DNA of 64,000 bases from Legionella israelensis (GTDB lineage Bacteria; Pseudomonadota; Gammaproteobacteria; Legionellales; Legionellaceae). A program made the translations under genes and the position numbers. The stretch is taken from the NCBI RefSeq assembly GCF_004571175.1, contig NZ_CP038273.1, positions 3,038,001 through 3,102,000 on the forward strand, given 5' to 3'. Below, one piece after another: positions 18,182 to 27,056 of the stretch (position 1 is its first letter; every line of letters begins with the position of its first letter). The notes under the pieces are model-generated. The model ran no database searches. It had not been told where the DNA came from and was given only the letters and a program-made list of their open reading frames with translations.

Positions 18182-19473
18182 GATATAATTTCCATTAATT
18201 TCTTCCATAAGTCAGTGTGGGGCAGAGGGAGACTGTTTCCCTGGTGAATGATGCTTTTTAGAGCTTCTATACGTTCAATGGCATAATCCAGCCGGGAGTT
18301 CTGTCCTTTTTGCCAGGCTCCTAACTCAATCAATTCAAGGTGCTGCTGATATAAGCTGAATATTGAAAAAATATCTTGTGCAATTTTTGTTTCTTCTTGA
18401 TTGAATAACTGATTTTGCAGACGCGACACACTTTCGGTAATGGAAATAGCGGGATAACATCCTTGTTGAGCCAATTGCCGACTTAAGACAATATGTCCAT
18501 CCAGTAAAGCTCGCATGTTGTCTGCGACAGGTTCATTAAGATCATCTCCTTCAACTAAAACAGTGTAAATGCCAGTAATACTGCCTTGATCCTGAAAATG
18601 TCCTGCTCTTTCTATAAGGCCTGGAAGGCTGGAAAAACAGCTTGGCGTGTAACCTCTTGCTGTAGGAGGTTCTCCTAAACTTAAGCCAATTTCGCGCTGA
18701 GCCATTGCAAATCGAGTCATTGAGTCTACAAAAAGACCGACGTTTTTACCTTTCTGGCAAAAATATTCAGCAATAGCTGTTGCTGTATAAACAGCCTGGC
18801 GGCGGATTATAGCCGATTCATCGCTGCAGGCAGCAACAACAATGGTTTTTTTGGCTGTTTCTTCAACGGATAAATGATGATAAATGAAATCGTTGACTTC
18901 CCGTCCTCGTTCACCAATAAATGTAATGACATTGATGTCGTTTTGCATGTGTTGAATCATCATAGTAAGAAGTGAACTTTTTCCAACACCGCTACCTGCA
19001 AAAATACCTATTCGCTGACCTCGTCCGACTGGCATAAGGCTGTCTATGGCATGAATTCCAGTCTTTACTTGTTCTGATACAGGCAAACGGTGCAAAGGGC
19101 TCATCGGCGGACGGTGAATAGCCACTGATTCACCGGATTTTATAAGGCCTTGATGATCGATAGGTTGGCAAAAGGCGTTGACAATCCGTCCTAAAAGAGC
19201 GGAGCTAACCTTGATTTGTAAAGCTTTACCTATTGCGCGTACGGGATAGCCCATGCAAACAGGCCGGTGGCTATGAGGCATCAGATAGACTTTGCCATGA
19301 TTAAATCCAGTCACTTCGGCTGTCATTAAAGGTTGGTGTTGATGGTTAGTGATTTCACATAATTCTCCAATAAAGACTTGTGGTGGACCACTGGCTACAT
19401 AATGAAGTCCATTCACCTGTTCTATCGTTCCAAGTCGTTCGACAGACTGAAGTGACGTGCATACATCAGACAT
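18178..19473 (-). CDS. fliI: FliI flagellar-type export ATPase
   Basis: A 431-residue F1-beta-like ATPase that energises type III export. The P-loop GSGVGKSS is at 160-167. The Walker B segment (VGLFVDSMTRFAMAQREI) and the family signature PPTARGYTPSCFSSLPGLIERAGH are intact. It overlaps the fliH frame by eight bases and fliJ by four. Nothing suggests decay in this gene. Confidence 0.94.
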   Translation of the reverse strand: MSDVCTSLQSVERLGTIEQVNGLHYVASGPPQVFIGELCEITNHQHQPLMTAEVTGFNHGKVYLMPHSHRPVCMGYPVRAIGKALQIKVSSALLGRIVNAFCQPIDHQGLIKSGESVAIHRPPMSPLHRLPVSEQVKTGIHAIDSLMPVGRGQRIGIFAGSGVGKSSLLTMMIQHMQNDINVITFIGERGREVNDFIYHHLSVEETAKKTIVVAACSDESAIIRRQAVYTATAIAEYFCQKGKNVGLFVDSMTRFAMAQREIGLSLGEPPTARGYTPSCFSSLPGLIERAGHFQDQGSITGIYTVLVEGDDLNEPVADNMRALLDGHIVLSRQLAQQGCYPAISITESVSRLQNQLFNQEETKIAQDIFSIFSLYQQHLELIELGAWQKGQNSRLDYAIERIEALKSIIHQGNSLPLPHTDLWKKLMEIIS

Positions 19474-20112
19474 TATACTCCCCAGGTTGAATGTTCATGA
19501 GTTTCTCTCTTAATTGCTGAAGCTGCTTCTCAATGCTTATTTCAAACAGACCATGCTGAGTTTTAATACGGCAGCCTCCTGAAAAGATCTGATCATCAGA
19601 ACAAATTTTTAAAGATCTGAGGTGGGCTGTTTTTAAATGAATTTTATGGGCTTGTAATTGTTCTATATCTTCAGGATGCAAAATAAGCTCAACCTCTTGC
19701 CGATGATTTAACTGAGTAAGTATTTGATTAATCTGTTAAATAGCCAACTTCTGTCTAACTGACGTTGTACAAAAATGGGCTGCACAATGCTTAACACAAT
19801 ATGAGCAATATCCTGCCTTAAATCTTCTCTTAGAGAAGAAATTTCGGAAGGTACTTGCTTAATCAGAGATTTTAATAATGTGGTTAAGTTGTTTTTTTCT
19901 GCATGCTTATTGCGTTTTTCTAATGAGATTCCTTCGGTAATACCTTTTTCTCGCCCCTGTTCGTATCCCATTTGAAAATATTCATTTTTCAGATGAGCTA
20001 ATTCGGATTTGCATTTGCATTCTTCTTTGGTTCCATGACGTTTTTCAATGGCTTGTTGGTTTACATCTTCTTTAGAGCTAACAACAATAATATTATGGAG
20101 TACATTAGCCAT
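19466..20112 (-). pseudogene. fliH: FliH/SctL ATPase regulator, frameshifted
   Basis: The ATG at 20112 overlaps the preceding gene by eight bases. The N-terminal part has the FliH hinge region (YFQMGYEQGREKGITEGI), and the frame stops near 19708. The C-terminal part (HPEDIEQLQAHKIHL, then FSGGCRIKTQHGLFEISIE) continues in another frame from about 19735 to 19466. One missing base at about 19721-19735 accounts for the break. Repaired, the protein would be about 215 residues, normal for FliH. FliH anchors FliI to the C ring, so its loss should cripple export. Confidence 0.85.
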
Positions 20113-20357
20113 GAGATACCTCGATGAACTCAGCAAAAGATGTTTTTTTAGTCCACTGTTGAAAAACCGTTTGCCGGACAGTTGGCTTAATGTCCTTAAC
20201 TTTGCCGGCAAGATAGATTCTCACTTGTTCCTCCTGATGAGGGTGCTGTTTTAAAAAATCCTCAGCCCATGAAAACTGACCTTCATAAAGTATAATGGCA
20301 GTAAATAACTCAGATGTTTTGTTTAACGATTTACACATTTCTGGCAAGTAAACAGGT

Positions 20358-21915
20358 CAGCGGTTCCCGGCGAAGCCGGAACCCGCTGTAAATAAGTTGT
20401 TTTAATTGTCTAAAAAGATATTTTTCGCGAAGTCTATGATTTAAAATGTCATTTTTAATTTTAAAGTTGACATCTGATGTTGAGTTGCAAAGATTTGGTT
20501 GAAACAGTTAAAACAAGTTTCGCATCGATTAAAGAAGTAAAAAAACGCCAAAGACCCATCAGTTTAGTTGATACGTTAATGTCGGGCTATGCTTTATTCA
20601 GTTTGAAATATCCCTCTCTGTTACAGTTTGATCGTCACCATCGAGAGGATATGATTAGCCATAATCTCGAGCATATTTTTGGTATTAAAGCAGTGCCTTC
20701 AGATACTCAGATGAGAAAGCGTTTAGATGAAATTGAGCCAACCTTACTCCGACCCACTTATCGACGTCTCTTTGCGCAATGCCAGAGAAGTAAGCATTTA
20801 GAGCTATTCAAATACTATGAGAACCGCTATTTGATGCCATTGGATGGAACAGGTTATTTCAATTCAGATGATGTGCACTGTGATAACTGTTGTCAGCGGC
20901 ATCATAAAAATGGACGAATTAGTTACTACCATCAAATGCTATCAGCAGCCATAGTTCATCCAGACCATAAAGTGGTGATTCCTTTTGCCCCAGAGCCGAT
21001 TATGAAAACAGATGGTGCCAATAAAAACGACTGTGAACGTAATGCGGCCCTGCGTTTTCTTAATGATCTGAAACGCGAGCACCCTCATTTAAAGCTAATT
21101 TTTACAGGGGATGGTCTGTTTTCAAATGCTCCATTCATCAAACGCTTATGTGATGATGATCATTGGTTCATCCTGGTTGCCAAAGAAGGGGATCATAAAC
21201 ATTTGTTTGAAGAGTTTAATGCATTGCCTCGAGCTACTCATGAAGTGAGAGAAGGCAAAATAACTCATCGTTTTAGTTGGTCAAATCAAATTGCAATTAA
21301 TGATACTCACCTTGATTGTATAGTGAACGTTTTAGAGTATTGGGAGGTGCATGATAATGGTAAAAAACAGCGTTGGGTTTGGGTAACCAATATTCCCTTA
21401 ACTGAAAAGAATGCTTACAAAATTATGAGAGGAGGACGGGCACGACATAAGATAGAAAATGAAACGTTTAATACATTAAAAAATCAAGGATATCAGTTTG
21501 AGCACAATTTTGGTCATGGTAATAAACATTTGAGCACCGTATTTGCTCATTTGATGATGCTTGCTTTTTTTGTTGATCAGCTGCAGCAGCTTGGCTGTAA
21601 ACTATTTAAAAAAGCACTTGCAAGATTGCATACTAAGCGCTCGTTATGGGAAAGAAAACGAGCATTATTTTTTGATTTTTTTATCAATAGTATTGAGGAC
21701 TTATGGTCTGCTTTAGCGTTTGGACATAAGGCATCATTAGCGCCTAATTCATCATAATGCTGCAAGCATCTTTTTGTTATTATATACCGGATTGGATTTG
21801 AACTACCTTGTAAATTGATTGTTTTTTAGACTGAATCTAATTTCAGCGCTTGCGCTTGCCCTATAAAAACTGAGCTAATACCGCTTTTTAAAAATTTCTT
21901 AGGCGGGAGCCGCTG
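20358..21915 (+). mobile_element. IS4-like insertion sequence (1558 bp)
   Basis: The ends CAGCGGTTCCCGGCG (left) and CAGCGGCTCCCGCCT (right, complement) match at 12 of 15 positions. A perfect 9-bp duplication TAAACAGGT flanks it (20349-20357 and 21916-21924). The left end can itself fold into a near-perfect 14-bp hairpin (20358-20388). It carries one intact transposase gene and sits in the 140-aa gene of the secretion operon, opposite to operon transcription, so it may also be polar on the genes downstream. Confidence 0.9.
20477..21757 (+). CDS. DDE transposase, IS4-like
   Basis: A 426-residue transposase. Visible features are the first acidic region MPLDGTGYF, a Cys/His pair segment (HCDNCCQRHHK), the second acidic site LIFTGDGLFSNAPF, and a C-terminal R-x3-E-like motif (ARHKIENETFNTLK). 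These fit a DDE enzyme of the IS4 superfamily. I cannot name the subgroup. The frame is intact, so the IS may be active. Confidence 0.82.
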   Translation: MLSCKDLVETVKTSFASIKEVKKRQRPISLVDTLMSGYALFSLKYPSLLQFDRHHREDMISHNLEHIFGIKAVPSDTQMRKRLDEIEPTLLRPTYRRLFAQCQRSKHLELFKYYENRYLMPLDGTGYFNSDDVHCDNCCQRHHKNGRISYYHQMLSAAIVHPDHKVVIPFAPEPIMKTDGANKNDCERNAALRFLNDLKREHPHLKLIFTGDGLFSNAPFIKRLCDDDHWFILVAKEGDHKHLFEEFNALPRATHEVREGKITHRFSWSNQIAINDTHLDCIVNVLEYWEVHDNGKKQRWVWVTNIPLTEKNAYKIMRGGRARHKIENETFNTLKNQGYQFEHNFGHGNKHLSTVFAHLMMLAFFVDQLQQLGCKLFKKALARLHTKRSLWERKRALFFDFFINSIEDLWSALAFGHKASLAPNSS

Positions 21916-22097
21916 TAAACAGGTAAACTAACTTGCTGTTTTGCTTTGATTTTGGTAAAATTTCTTGCCTGCTTTAAAAGTAATAAACCTTTCTTTTTAA
22001 CCAATCCTTTACGTAATTCATCAGGCAAATGCTTAATAATCCATAATTGGTGTTTTTTAGGTAATCGAGCTATTTCCAGTAGAAGATTTTTCATGAT

Positions 22098-23387
22098 TTA
22101 ATTCTCTTGCAGCCATAATATTAAATCTTTGAGAAGCAAATGACGGTTTCTGCGATATTGTATTTGTCTCAAAACAATGACGATAAAACACAGAAGCAAT
22201 AAACTTCCCGAAATAGGGAGAAATAATTCTCGGGATTCTTTCTTGTGCTCAACTATTTTTCTTGGCAAATTTCTACTCTTTGTTGAGGGTGGCGGAATGA
22301 GAGCTGCGACACTGATGCTGTCTCCGCGTTGGCTATTGAAGCCTATCGTATTTTTAATTAATTTTTCTATCTGCTGTATCTCTTGAGGTTTTGTGTCTGC
22401 AGGAAGGGCGACACTGATACTGATATATTCAATAGAGCCCGATGCTCGCTTGAAATATTCTTTTTGTGTTCCGAACTGGACACTTTTTTCCAGGCTGATA
22501 TCTTCATCCCACTTGCTTTTTTTCATCTTATCCTGAATAGCATGGCGAACTTCTTTTTCGTGCGTTATTCTCCCTTCCTGTTGAGGAATGATGGATTCCC
22601 GTTGTAACTCATCGTAATTAATGCTTATATCTACGGAAACAGCAATTTGATGTTCAGGAAAAATACGTACAAGTAGTTTCTGTACTTTCTGATTCAGGTA
22701 TTGCTCAAGGCTTTTTTTCAACATTAAATGATTTTTGGTGTCTTTTTCATCCAACTCTGTCAGATCGTTGCTGTTTTGATCAACGATGATTACATCCTGT
22801 TGATTCAGTTGCGGGACGCTGGCGGCAATTAATCGTTGAATGCTGAGTACTTGTTGTTGGGATAAGGCATGATCTAGTTTTAATGTGACTGCTGCCTGTG
22901 GTTTTCTCGTATCTTCCTGAAAAAGATGTTCTTCTGGCATTACCAAATGCACACGAGCCTGGCGAACTTCTTCCAAAGAAGAAATGGTACGCTCCAGCTC
23001 ACCTTGCAAAGCGCGTTGATAATTGATTTTTCTGGAAAAATCTGTCATGCCAAAATCATTTTGATCAAAAAGCTCAAATCCAATATTTCCTTTAATTTGC
23101 AGGTTAGCGCTCATTAACTTCAGGCGAGTTTGATTCACCTCATTTTGTTTCACCAGGATATCACGGCCTTCATTGCTTAGCTGGTATGAAATATTGGCTT
23201 GTTCTAACTTCTCAATCATCTGTGCCGCATCTTGTGCATCTAACTGTTTAAATAATACAGAGTATGGTTGATGTATTGTCCATCCTATCAAAGCGAGTGT
23301 AAAAAAAAGAATGATGATAAAAAAACTGCTGAAAATAATGCGTTCTTTCAAAGACAGGTGAAAAAACCAATGGATGAGTACTTTCAC
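22098..23387 (-). CDS. fliF: FliF MS-ring protein lacking the FliG-binding tail
   Basis: A 429-residue protein with the two family membrane segments (about 17-37 and 388-407) and the secretin-like ring-building core between them (GMTDFSRKINYQRALQGELERTI and VHLVMPEE). Only about 22 residues follow the second membrane segment, ending in LILWLQEN. Flagellar FliF is about 550 residues, with a long cytoplasmic tail that holds FliG. That tail is absent, although the stop codon and downstream gene are tightly spaced, so it is not a recent truncation. This fits the absence of fliG. Confidence 0.9.
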   Translation of the reverse strand: MKVLIHWFFHLSLKERIIFSSFFIIILFFTLALIGWTIHQPYSVLFKQLDAQDAAQMIEKLEQANISYQLSNEGRDILVKQNEVNQTRLKLMSANLQIKGNIGFELFDQNDFGMTDFSRKINYQRALQGELERTISSLEEVRQARVHLVMPEEHLFQEDTRKPQAAVTLKLDHALSQQQVLSIQRLIAASVPQLNQQDVIIVDQNSNDLTELDEKDTKNHLMLKKSLEQYLNQKVQKLLVRIFPEHQIAVSVDISINYDELQRESIIPQQEGRITHEKEVRHAIQDKMKKSKWDEDISLEKSVQFGTQKEYFKRASGSIEYISISVALPADTKPQEIQQIEKLIKNTIGFNSQRGDSISVAALIPPPSTKSRNLPRKIVEHKKESRELFLPISGSLLLLCFIVIVLRQIQYRRNRHLLLKDLILWLQEN

Positions 23388-23681
23388 TTATATCTGCTCC
23401 TTCATAAATTCCTGCCAGGCAGAGAAGATTCGATTACGAATTTGTTCCATCATTTGCATGGACAATTTGGCCTGCTCGAGTGTGAGCATGGTTTGATGAA
23501 TGTTTTGACTTTTTCCGCTAGCCAATTCCTGTAAGGCACTATCTGCTTCTTTAAGTTGTTGGTTGGTTTCTCCTAGTTTATCGATTAACCATTGAGCAAA
23601 ATTCCCCTGTTCATACTGGACTGATTCTATGGTTTTTATTTCAGAAGAAAAATTCACGGGTTCAATACCATTAAGATTCAT
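23388..23681 (-). CDS. fliE: FliE MS ring-rod junction protein
   Basis: A 97-residue protein with the FliE pattern: a variable N-terminus, then two helices (NFAQWLIDKLGETNQQLKEAD and TMLTLEQAKLSMQMMEQIRNRI). FliE joins the MS ring and rod and is an early export substrate. It overlaps flgC by four bases and abuts fliF. It is intact. Confidence 0.85.
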   Translation of the reverse strand: MNLNGIEPVNFSSEIKTIESVQYEQGNFAQWLIDKLGETNQQLKEADSALQELASGKSQNIHQTMLTLEQAKLSMQMMEQIRNRIFSAWQEFMKEQI

Positions 23682-24100
23682 CGCTCTTCTCCAATGCTTA
23701 AGGCTTGCATATACATGCTTTTTGCCATGTTCATGATTTTTATATTTGCCTCATAAGTGCGTGAGGCGCGTAAAAGAGTAGTCATTTCATCCACGGTGCT
23801 TAATCCTGGATAGTTAATGTAGCCTTCTTGATCGGCTTCAGGATGATTGGGTTGGTAAACTTTATTGGGAGGAAGATTTTCAGGTACGATGTCTACCTTG
23901 GCGACGCTGCCTTTTAGGCTTTCCGTTAAAATGGAATCGAAAGGAAGAGCCGAGACAATAAGCTGTTTCGGTTGGAAAGAGGAGCCATCGATATTTCGTA
24001 GAGTGTATTGATTACTAATGTTGTGGGCAGCTATCTCAAAGCGCAGTTTTTCGATCTCCATGCCCGCGGCAGCAATATGATAAACCTGATTGTAACTCAT
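23678..24100 (-). CDS. flgC: FlgC proximal rod protein
   Basis: A 140-residue rod protein with the N-terminal motif (GMEIEKLRFEIAAHNISNQYT) and the characteristic C-terminus (YPGLSTVDEMTTLLRASRTYEANIKIMN is the region, seen at about residues 97-124). The length is normal. It overlaps flgB and fliE by four bases each. Confidence 0.92.
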   Translation of the reverse strand: MSYNQVYHIAAAGMEIEKLRFEIAAHNISNQYTLRNIDGSSFQPKQLIVSALPFDSILTESLKGSVAKVDIVPENLPPNKVYQPNHPEADQEGYINYPGLSTVDEMTTLLRASRTYEANIKIMNMAKSMYMQALSIGEER

Positions 24101-24435
24101 GATGAACTGTTCCCGTGTAAAGCGATTTTCAATATGGATAATTTTTGATTAAGGCCTCGCATAAGTGCACGATAATGTGTCATGTTTTTAAGTCCCTCAG
24201 CCAAAAGAGAGTCGGGAGAAAGCTTAATATCTTCTGTCTGATAGAAAGGTTTAATTGACGATAAATCCAGCTTTTTAAGTGCTGAACCCTTGTCTAATTG
24301 CTCTTCAAAATTGACGCTTATAGCCTGATAGTTCTGGGTATGGATATTGGCCATATTACTGGCTAAGGCAATTTGACGCATATCACAGGCATCAAGAGCC
24401 AATTTGATCAATTGAACAGTATTATCCGTATCCAA
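24097..24435 (-). CDS. flgB: FlgB proximal rod protein
   Basis: A 112-residue protein with the FlgB N-terminal rod motif (DMRQIALASNMANIHTQNYQ) and C-terminal helix (THYRALMRGLNQKLSILKIA). It forms the base of the rod with FlgC. It lies ten bases after flgI and overlaps flgC by four. It looks intact. Confidence 0.9.
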   Translation of the reverse strand: MDTDNTVQLIKLALDACDMRQIALASNMANIHTQNYQAISVNFEEQLDKGSALKKLDLSSIKPFYQTEDIKLSPDSLLAEGLKNMTHYRALMRGLNQKLSILKIALHGNSSS

Positions 24436-24445
24436 CGCTTTCTCC

Positions 24446-25555
24446 TTATTGAATAATTAATTCAGCATGTAGTGCTCCGGCACGCTGAAGGCTTTCCAGG
24501 ATGGAAATAATGTCTCGAGTAGAAGTTTTCACCTTATTTAATGCCGCTATTAAATCAGCCACCGTAGCTTCTTTTTTCAATTGCACAGTATTGGCGTTAG
24601 ACTCACGCACCTGAATATTGGTTGATGGGGTAATACTTGTATGAACCTGCGGACCTACGTTGCGAATCAGGGTAGGCTGAGAAACGTTATATTCGGTTGA
24701 AATGGCTATATGTAAGTTACCATGAGAAATTGTAACTGCATCCAACTTGACATCGGCTCCCGCAATCACGACTCCAGTTCGTTCGTTAACCACAATGGTA
24801 GGAATGTTATCGGGTGTCAGGACAATATTTTCCAATTGACTGATAAATCGTATTAAACGTTTACTGTATTGCTGTGGGGGATGGATCTCGATGTCTTGTG
24901 CACTGCGAGCTAAAGCAGTATTGATCCCAAACTTTTGATTGATCGAGACTTCAATTAAATCGGCAGTCGTGAAATCAGGGCGGTTTAGGATTAGATGGAA
25001 AATACCTGATTTGTCCGTTAAATCTGTGTACAAAGATTTTTCGACAACAGCTCCACCAGGAATCATTCCTGTGGTGGGATGATTTTTCTGAATAACATTT
25101 CCAAATAGATCATATTTAAAGCCGCCGATGGAAATCGGACCTTGTGCCAAGGCATAAATCTGATCATCTGCTCCTTTAAGAGGTGTGACCAGTAATGTAC
25201 CACCTAACAGACTACGTGCGTCACCTAATGAGCTGACATTCACATCAATTTTATCCCCTTGATGAACCAAGGGCGGAAGCTTTGTGGTCACAATCACTGT
25301 AGCAGAATTACGGCTATTAATTTCGCTGGGGCTCAGATTGACACCAAAAGATTGCAGCAAGTTGGCAATAGCTTGAGTGGTGTCTTTATTGCGCCTTGAA
25401 TCTCCTGAGCCTGCCAATCCAATAACCAATCCATATCCAGTAAGCGTATTTTCCTGTAACCCTGAAATATGAGTCAAAGATTTTAGTCGCACCTCAGCAT
25501 GAAGGGGAAAAAATAACAATAAAAATACAAAAGGGAGGCAACATTTGAACATCAA
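24446..25555 (-). CDS. flgI: FlgI periplasmic P-ring protein
   Basis: A 369-residue protein with a Sec signal peptide (cleavage after about residue 20) followed by the family signature (TGYGLVIGLAGSGDS). FlgI forms the bushing in the peptidoglycan. P-rings are not part of known injectisomes, so their presence points to a flagellum-type envelope structure. It overlaps flgH by four bases. Confidence 0.94.
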   Translation of the reverse strand: MMFKCCLPFVFLLLFFPLHAEVRLKSLTHISGLQENTLTGYGLVIGLAGSGDSRRNKDTTQAIANLLQSFGVNLSPSEINSRNSATVIVTTKLPPLVHQGDKIDVNVSSLGDARSLLGGTLLVTPLKGADDQIYALAQGPISIGGFKYDLFGNVIQKNHPTTGMIPGGAVVEKSLYTDLTDKSGIFHLILNRPDFTTADLIEVSINQKFGINTALARSAQDIEIHPPQQYSKRLIRFISQLENIVLTPDNIPTIVVNERTGVVIAGADVKLDAVTISHGNLHIAISTEYNVSQPTLIRNVGPQVHTSITPSTNIQVRESNANTVQLKKEATVADLIAALNKVKTSTRDIISILESLQRAGALHAELIIQ

Positions 25556-26160
25556 ACCAACCCCGCAAAAGAAAGTATTTTATAGATATAATTCCTGTCT
25601 TGAGAATTAGACACAGAACCTTGTCCCTGGTAAGTAATATGAGCATTTGCCAATCGTGTAGATAGAATGGTGTTTTGTGGCGTGATGTCTTCTTTGCGAA
25701 CAATACCACTAAGCAAAATGGTCTGTAATTCACCATTGATTTTTATGGCTTGCACTCCTTCGACCAGATAGGTATTGTTTGCCAGGTTTTGCTTGATTTG
25801 AACCGTAAGTGAGGCTTTGATTTTTCCATTTCGTCCGGTTTTCGCTGTTGTTTTTCCTTTTCCTGATAAGCTGAAATTCATTTCTTCTTCTTTGTGATTG
25901 TAGCCGGCTTCAAGAGCTACTTTGATGTCTTTTCCAGAAGCAAGATCAGCGCTGCTTTGTGCATTGGAGGTTTCCAGAACAATCACTGTGAGTAAATCCC
26001 CAGGCATGTTGGCTTTTTTATCTGCAATCAAAGAGCGATAATAATAATCATTAAAAAGACTTATCGCCTTGGCTGGATGAGTGGCAAGAATAAAGACATT
26101 GAATAAAATTATTTGTCCCGTTGCATTTAGAAACCTGCAAAATGAGTGATGTCTTTTCAT
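25552..26160 (-). CDS. flgH: FlgH L-ring protein without a lipobox
   Basis: A 202-residue protein with the FlgH core (PGDLLTVIVLETSNAQSSAD, then VRKEDITPQNTILSTRLANA). Normal FlgH is an outer-membrane lipoprotein. Here the signal peptide ends THPAKA with no Cys at the cleavage site, so processing by signal peptidase I after residue 32 is expected. It overlaps flgA and flgI by four bases. Confidence 0.9.
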   Translation of the reverse strand: MKRHHSFCRFLNATGQIILFNVFILATHPAKAISLFNDYYYRSLIADKKANMPGDLLTVIVLETSNAQSSADLASGKDIKVALEAGYNHKEEEMNFSLSGKGKTTAKTGRNGKIKASLTVQIKQNLANNTYLVEGVQAIKINGELQTILLSGIVRKEDITPQNTILSTRLANAHITYQGQGSVSNSQDRNYIYKILSFAGLV

Positions 26161-27056
26161 AATCTGATCTCAACTTGCTTTATGCCTGTTACATAGGCAT
26201 AAAATGATTTATCGCTTTTTATGTTTTTTAGCTTAATCATTTCACCAAGGTAGCCGTTATGCTCAGCTAAAGCCTGCATGTAAATGTTTAAACCGGGTTT
26301 CTTGATAAGGACTTTTACACTTTCTCCTTGAATGATTTGCGGTAGAGGTGCAATATGCTTTTCAAGCAATACATCATGCGCATTAATGCTATGAGTTAAC
26401 CAATAATCCTGTGGTATTTTGTCCACCGGAAAACTATCTGAACCAGCAATATTGATAGACTGGCGATCAAAATCCTTTAAAGAAAGAACTTCATTGGCTT
26501 TTATACTGCGTTTTGCAATCCAGGCTTCCTTCCGCGCTTTTACCTGGAACCACACAAGATGTTTTTCATTTTTGCCGTATAACCAGACGCCTATTTTTTT
26601 AGCCAGCAGCTTTCTTAAGTGAATAACAGTTTTAAAGCAATCGAGGGTTTGTTCGCTATCTGAAACTGCATTTAAACGTTTAAGTTGAATGTGGTGAAAA
26701 GATGCATTACTGAGACGATGTATTAAGGCCTTTTCAGCCATTTTAGCCAGGCGCTTACCTTTGGTTTTGATGTTGCATCCAATCCGAATCGTAGTTTTTC
26801 CTAACCATCTTACCTGTTGTTCGCTGCTTTTTTGATGAATCCATTTTAAAATTGTGTTCTTGTCTAAAATCTGTCCTGCTTGAGGATGGCTTTCCAGTGA
26901 GAGATTAGCCATTTTTTCATGCGGAGGTGAAATGAGAACAAGATCACCTAGCGTTGAGGCATGAGGGGGAATATGTGCTCGAAAGCGCATGTTAATCTGT
27001 GAAAAAGCGCTCTGAACCATAATCATAAAAAATAAAATTCTAGCCACGTAATTCAT
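26157..27056 (-). CDS. flgA: FlgA P-ring assembly chaperone
   Basis: A 299-residue periplasmic protein with a signal peptide (about 1-19) and a C-terminal SAF domain (EAWIAKRSIKANEVLSLKDF, then QIIQGESVKVLIKKPGLNI). FlgA helps FlgI polymerise around the rod. It is somewhat longer than the E. coli protein. It overlaps flgG by 17 bases and flgH by four. Confidence 0.87.
   Translation of the reverse strand: MNYVARILFFMIMVQSAFSQINMRFRAHIPPHASTLGDLVLISPPHEKMANLSLESHPQAGQILDKNTILKWIHQKSSEQQVRWLGKTTIRIGCNIKTKGKRLAKMAEKALIHRLSNASFHHIQLKRLNAVSDSEQTLDCFKTVIHLRKLLAKKIGVWLYGKNEKHLVWFQVKARKEAWIAKRSIKANEVLSLKDFDRQSINIAGSDSFPVDKIPQDYWLTHSINAHDVLLEKHIAPLPQIIQGESVKVLIKKPGLNIYMQALAEHNGYLGEMIKLKNIKSDKSFYAYVTGIKQVEIRL

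Larger units (their letters stand above)
20105..22094 (-). pseudogene. 140-aa protein in the fliG position (SctK-like by place), split by IS
   Basis: Removing the IS and one 9-bp copy joins codon 60 (VSLPVY) in frame to LPEMCKSLNKT, giving a 140-residue protein. It is helical and basic in its first half, with LPKKHQLWIIKHLPDELRKG near residues 11-30, and acidic later. It lies between fliF and fliH, where flagellar operons have fliG (about 330 residues) and injectisome operons often have sctK. I find none of the FliG motifs. It starts three bases after the fliF stop and overlaps fliH by eight. The name SctK-like rests on position alone. Confidence 0.7.

Noticed and set aside
20105-22094. Reading the disrupted gene as a FliG remnant
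   Set aside because: The rejoined frame gives a complete 140-residue protein with exact operon spacing and no FliG motif, so it is not a piece of a longer FliG.
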